From assembly GCA_021815065.1 (NCBI GenBank), contig JAKAHI010000008.1, positions 1 through 14,341 of the forward strand: a stretch of DNA of 14,341 nucleotides, given 5' to 3'. The notes under the pieces are model-generated. The model ran no database searches. It was given only the letters and a program-made list of their open reading frames with translations, and had not been told where the DNA came from. Source of the stretch: a bacterium (GTDB lineage: Bacteria; JAMCPX01). The position numbers were made by a program, and so were the translations under genes. Positions 13,853-14,341 of this stretch are shown here, in pieces; the first letter of the stretch is position 1; every line of letters begins with the position of its first letter.

Positions 13853-14341
13853 TCTTCAAGGCCTCCATGTAGCTGATTATCTCTTTAGCCATGTCAGGGG
13901 AAACGATCCTTACACTGACCTCGTGATTATACCTGAGTGCACTTTGTGTAAGGTTGTGGCTCCCTATATAGACGATTTTTTTATCGATGACGACCACTTT
14001 TGCATGCGTTGTTCTGCGGGGAGAATCAAGATAAACATGTATACCGTTATCTTCGAGACGTTTCGCCGTGTGCAGATTCGTATCGTTCAGACTGTCTCCC
14101 ATGCCGTGCGGAGTGTCGCCCCGGTCCACATTCAGCAGCAGGGAAACATCAACCCCCTGTGCATGTTTCCGAACGAGCATGTGTACAAGGCGATCGGGCA
14201 GCGCCGTTCTGTAGTCCGTCGTCTTAAACAGATACAGAATCATTGCTATGCTTTCATGCGCATGAGAAAGGTCTTTCATCAGTGAGGGGTAATAGGCAGT
14301 ATCAAGCAGGAGCTCTGCGGTACCAGGGTATTCCCCGGTAG
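13842..14341 (-). CDS. Phospholipase D-family (HKD) protein, partial, start beyond right edge
   Basis: The frame is open from the right edge to a TAG at 13842-13844, giving at least 166 residues. The visible part contains one perfect HKD motif, THAKVVVID then GSHN (H-x-K-x4-D-x6-G-S-x-N), near nt 13960-14006. Upstream lie the helix-strand pair HESIAMILYLF and VDVSLLLN usual before it. Family members hydrolyse or transfer phosphodiesters: nucleases such as Nuc, phospholipase D, cardiolipin synthase. A single HKD in a short C-terminal half fits a Nuc-like dimeric enzyme, but a two-HKD protein with its first motif outside the window cannot be excluded. The ATG at 14279 is not the start, because family-like sequence (LLLDTAYYPSLM) continues in frame before it. 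It overlaps the LpoA-like gene by 11 bases and heads the visible minus-strand operon. Confidence 0.85.
   Translation of the reverse strand, partial: TGEYPGTAELLLDTAYYPSLMKDLSHAHESIAMILYLFKTTDYRTALPDRLVHMLVRKHAQGVDVSLLLNVDRGDTPHGMGDSLNDTNLHTAKRLEDNGIHVYLDSPRRTTHAKVVVIDKKIVYIGSHNLTQSALRYNHEVSVRIVSPDMAKEIISYMEALKNEK

Noticed and set aside
13728..14285. 185-codon plus-strand frame opposite the PLD and LpoA-like genes
   Set aside because: It mirrors the HKD protein on the other strand, shows no family motif and has no ribosome site of note.
1..14341. Mobile elements, CRISPR arrays, tRNA or rRNA genes
   Set aside because: No transposase or integrase motifs, no regularly spaced repeats and no tRNA- or rRNA-like segments were seen on reading both strands.

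Overview
The window reads as chromosomal DNA of a Gram-negative, probably anaerobic bacterium. The best guess is a Desulfobacterota/'Deltaproteobacteria' (Syntrophia-like) lineage. That guess rests on protein style: a GlcF/HdrD-type iron-sulfur protein, a LysM plus FlgT_C-like protein, an HNLNQPL-type sensor histidine-kinase dimerization domain, and an LpoA-like lipoprotein that implies an outer membrane. Base composition looks moderate and even. I see no tRNA, rRNA, insertion sequence, CRISPR array or prophage gene, and no gene-free stretch longer than about 130 bases.

Left arm, plus strand (1-6461). The window opens on the last 22 codons of a Gly/Arg-rich protein, probably an RNA-binding protein. 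A 128-base spacer with two hairpins and a direct repeat follows. Next is a GlcF-like protein with two 4Fe-4S clusters and two CCG domains (198-1424). After a promoter-like region with FNR/HcpR-style inverted repeats (about 1482-1510) comes a tightly packed run: a LysM protein with two FlgT_C-like modules, a stand-alone cupin resembling the phosphomannose isomerase domain, mannose-1-phosphate guanylyltransferase, a UDP-HexNAc 6-dehydrogenase of the WbpA/TviB type, and a UDP-sugar 4-epimerase of the WbpP/TviC type. The first three are linked by ATGA overlaps. Together they would supply GDP-mannose and an acidic HexNAc nucleotide sugar (e.g. UDP-GalNAcA) for a surface polysaccharide. No glycosyltransferase or export gene lies inside the window.

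Right arm, minus strand (14341 down to 6450). Six genes are packed head to tail: a phospholipase D-family protein (start beyond the right edge), an LpoA-like TPR plus periplasmic-binding-fold lipoprotein, an Hsp20-type chaperone, Lon protease, ThiL, and a GAF-PAS-PAS sensor that stops after its histidine dimerization domain with no ATPase domain. Gaps of 4-35 nt and overlaps of 11 and 56 nt suggest one transcript linking envelope maintenance and protein quality control. The two arms converge, and their last genes overlap by 12 bases, with a plus-strand terminator-like hairpin inside the overlap.

Most genes belong to known families, and I do not see a clearly new system. The more unusual points are the ATPase-less sensor with an altered H-box, the split phosphomannose isomerase/guanylyltransferase pair, the LysM/duplicated-FlgT_C protein coupled to sugar-nucleotide genes, and the interlocking inverted repeats upstream of that cluster.
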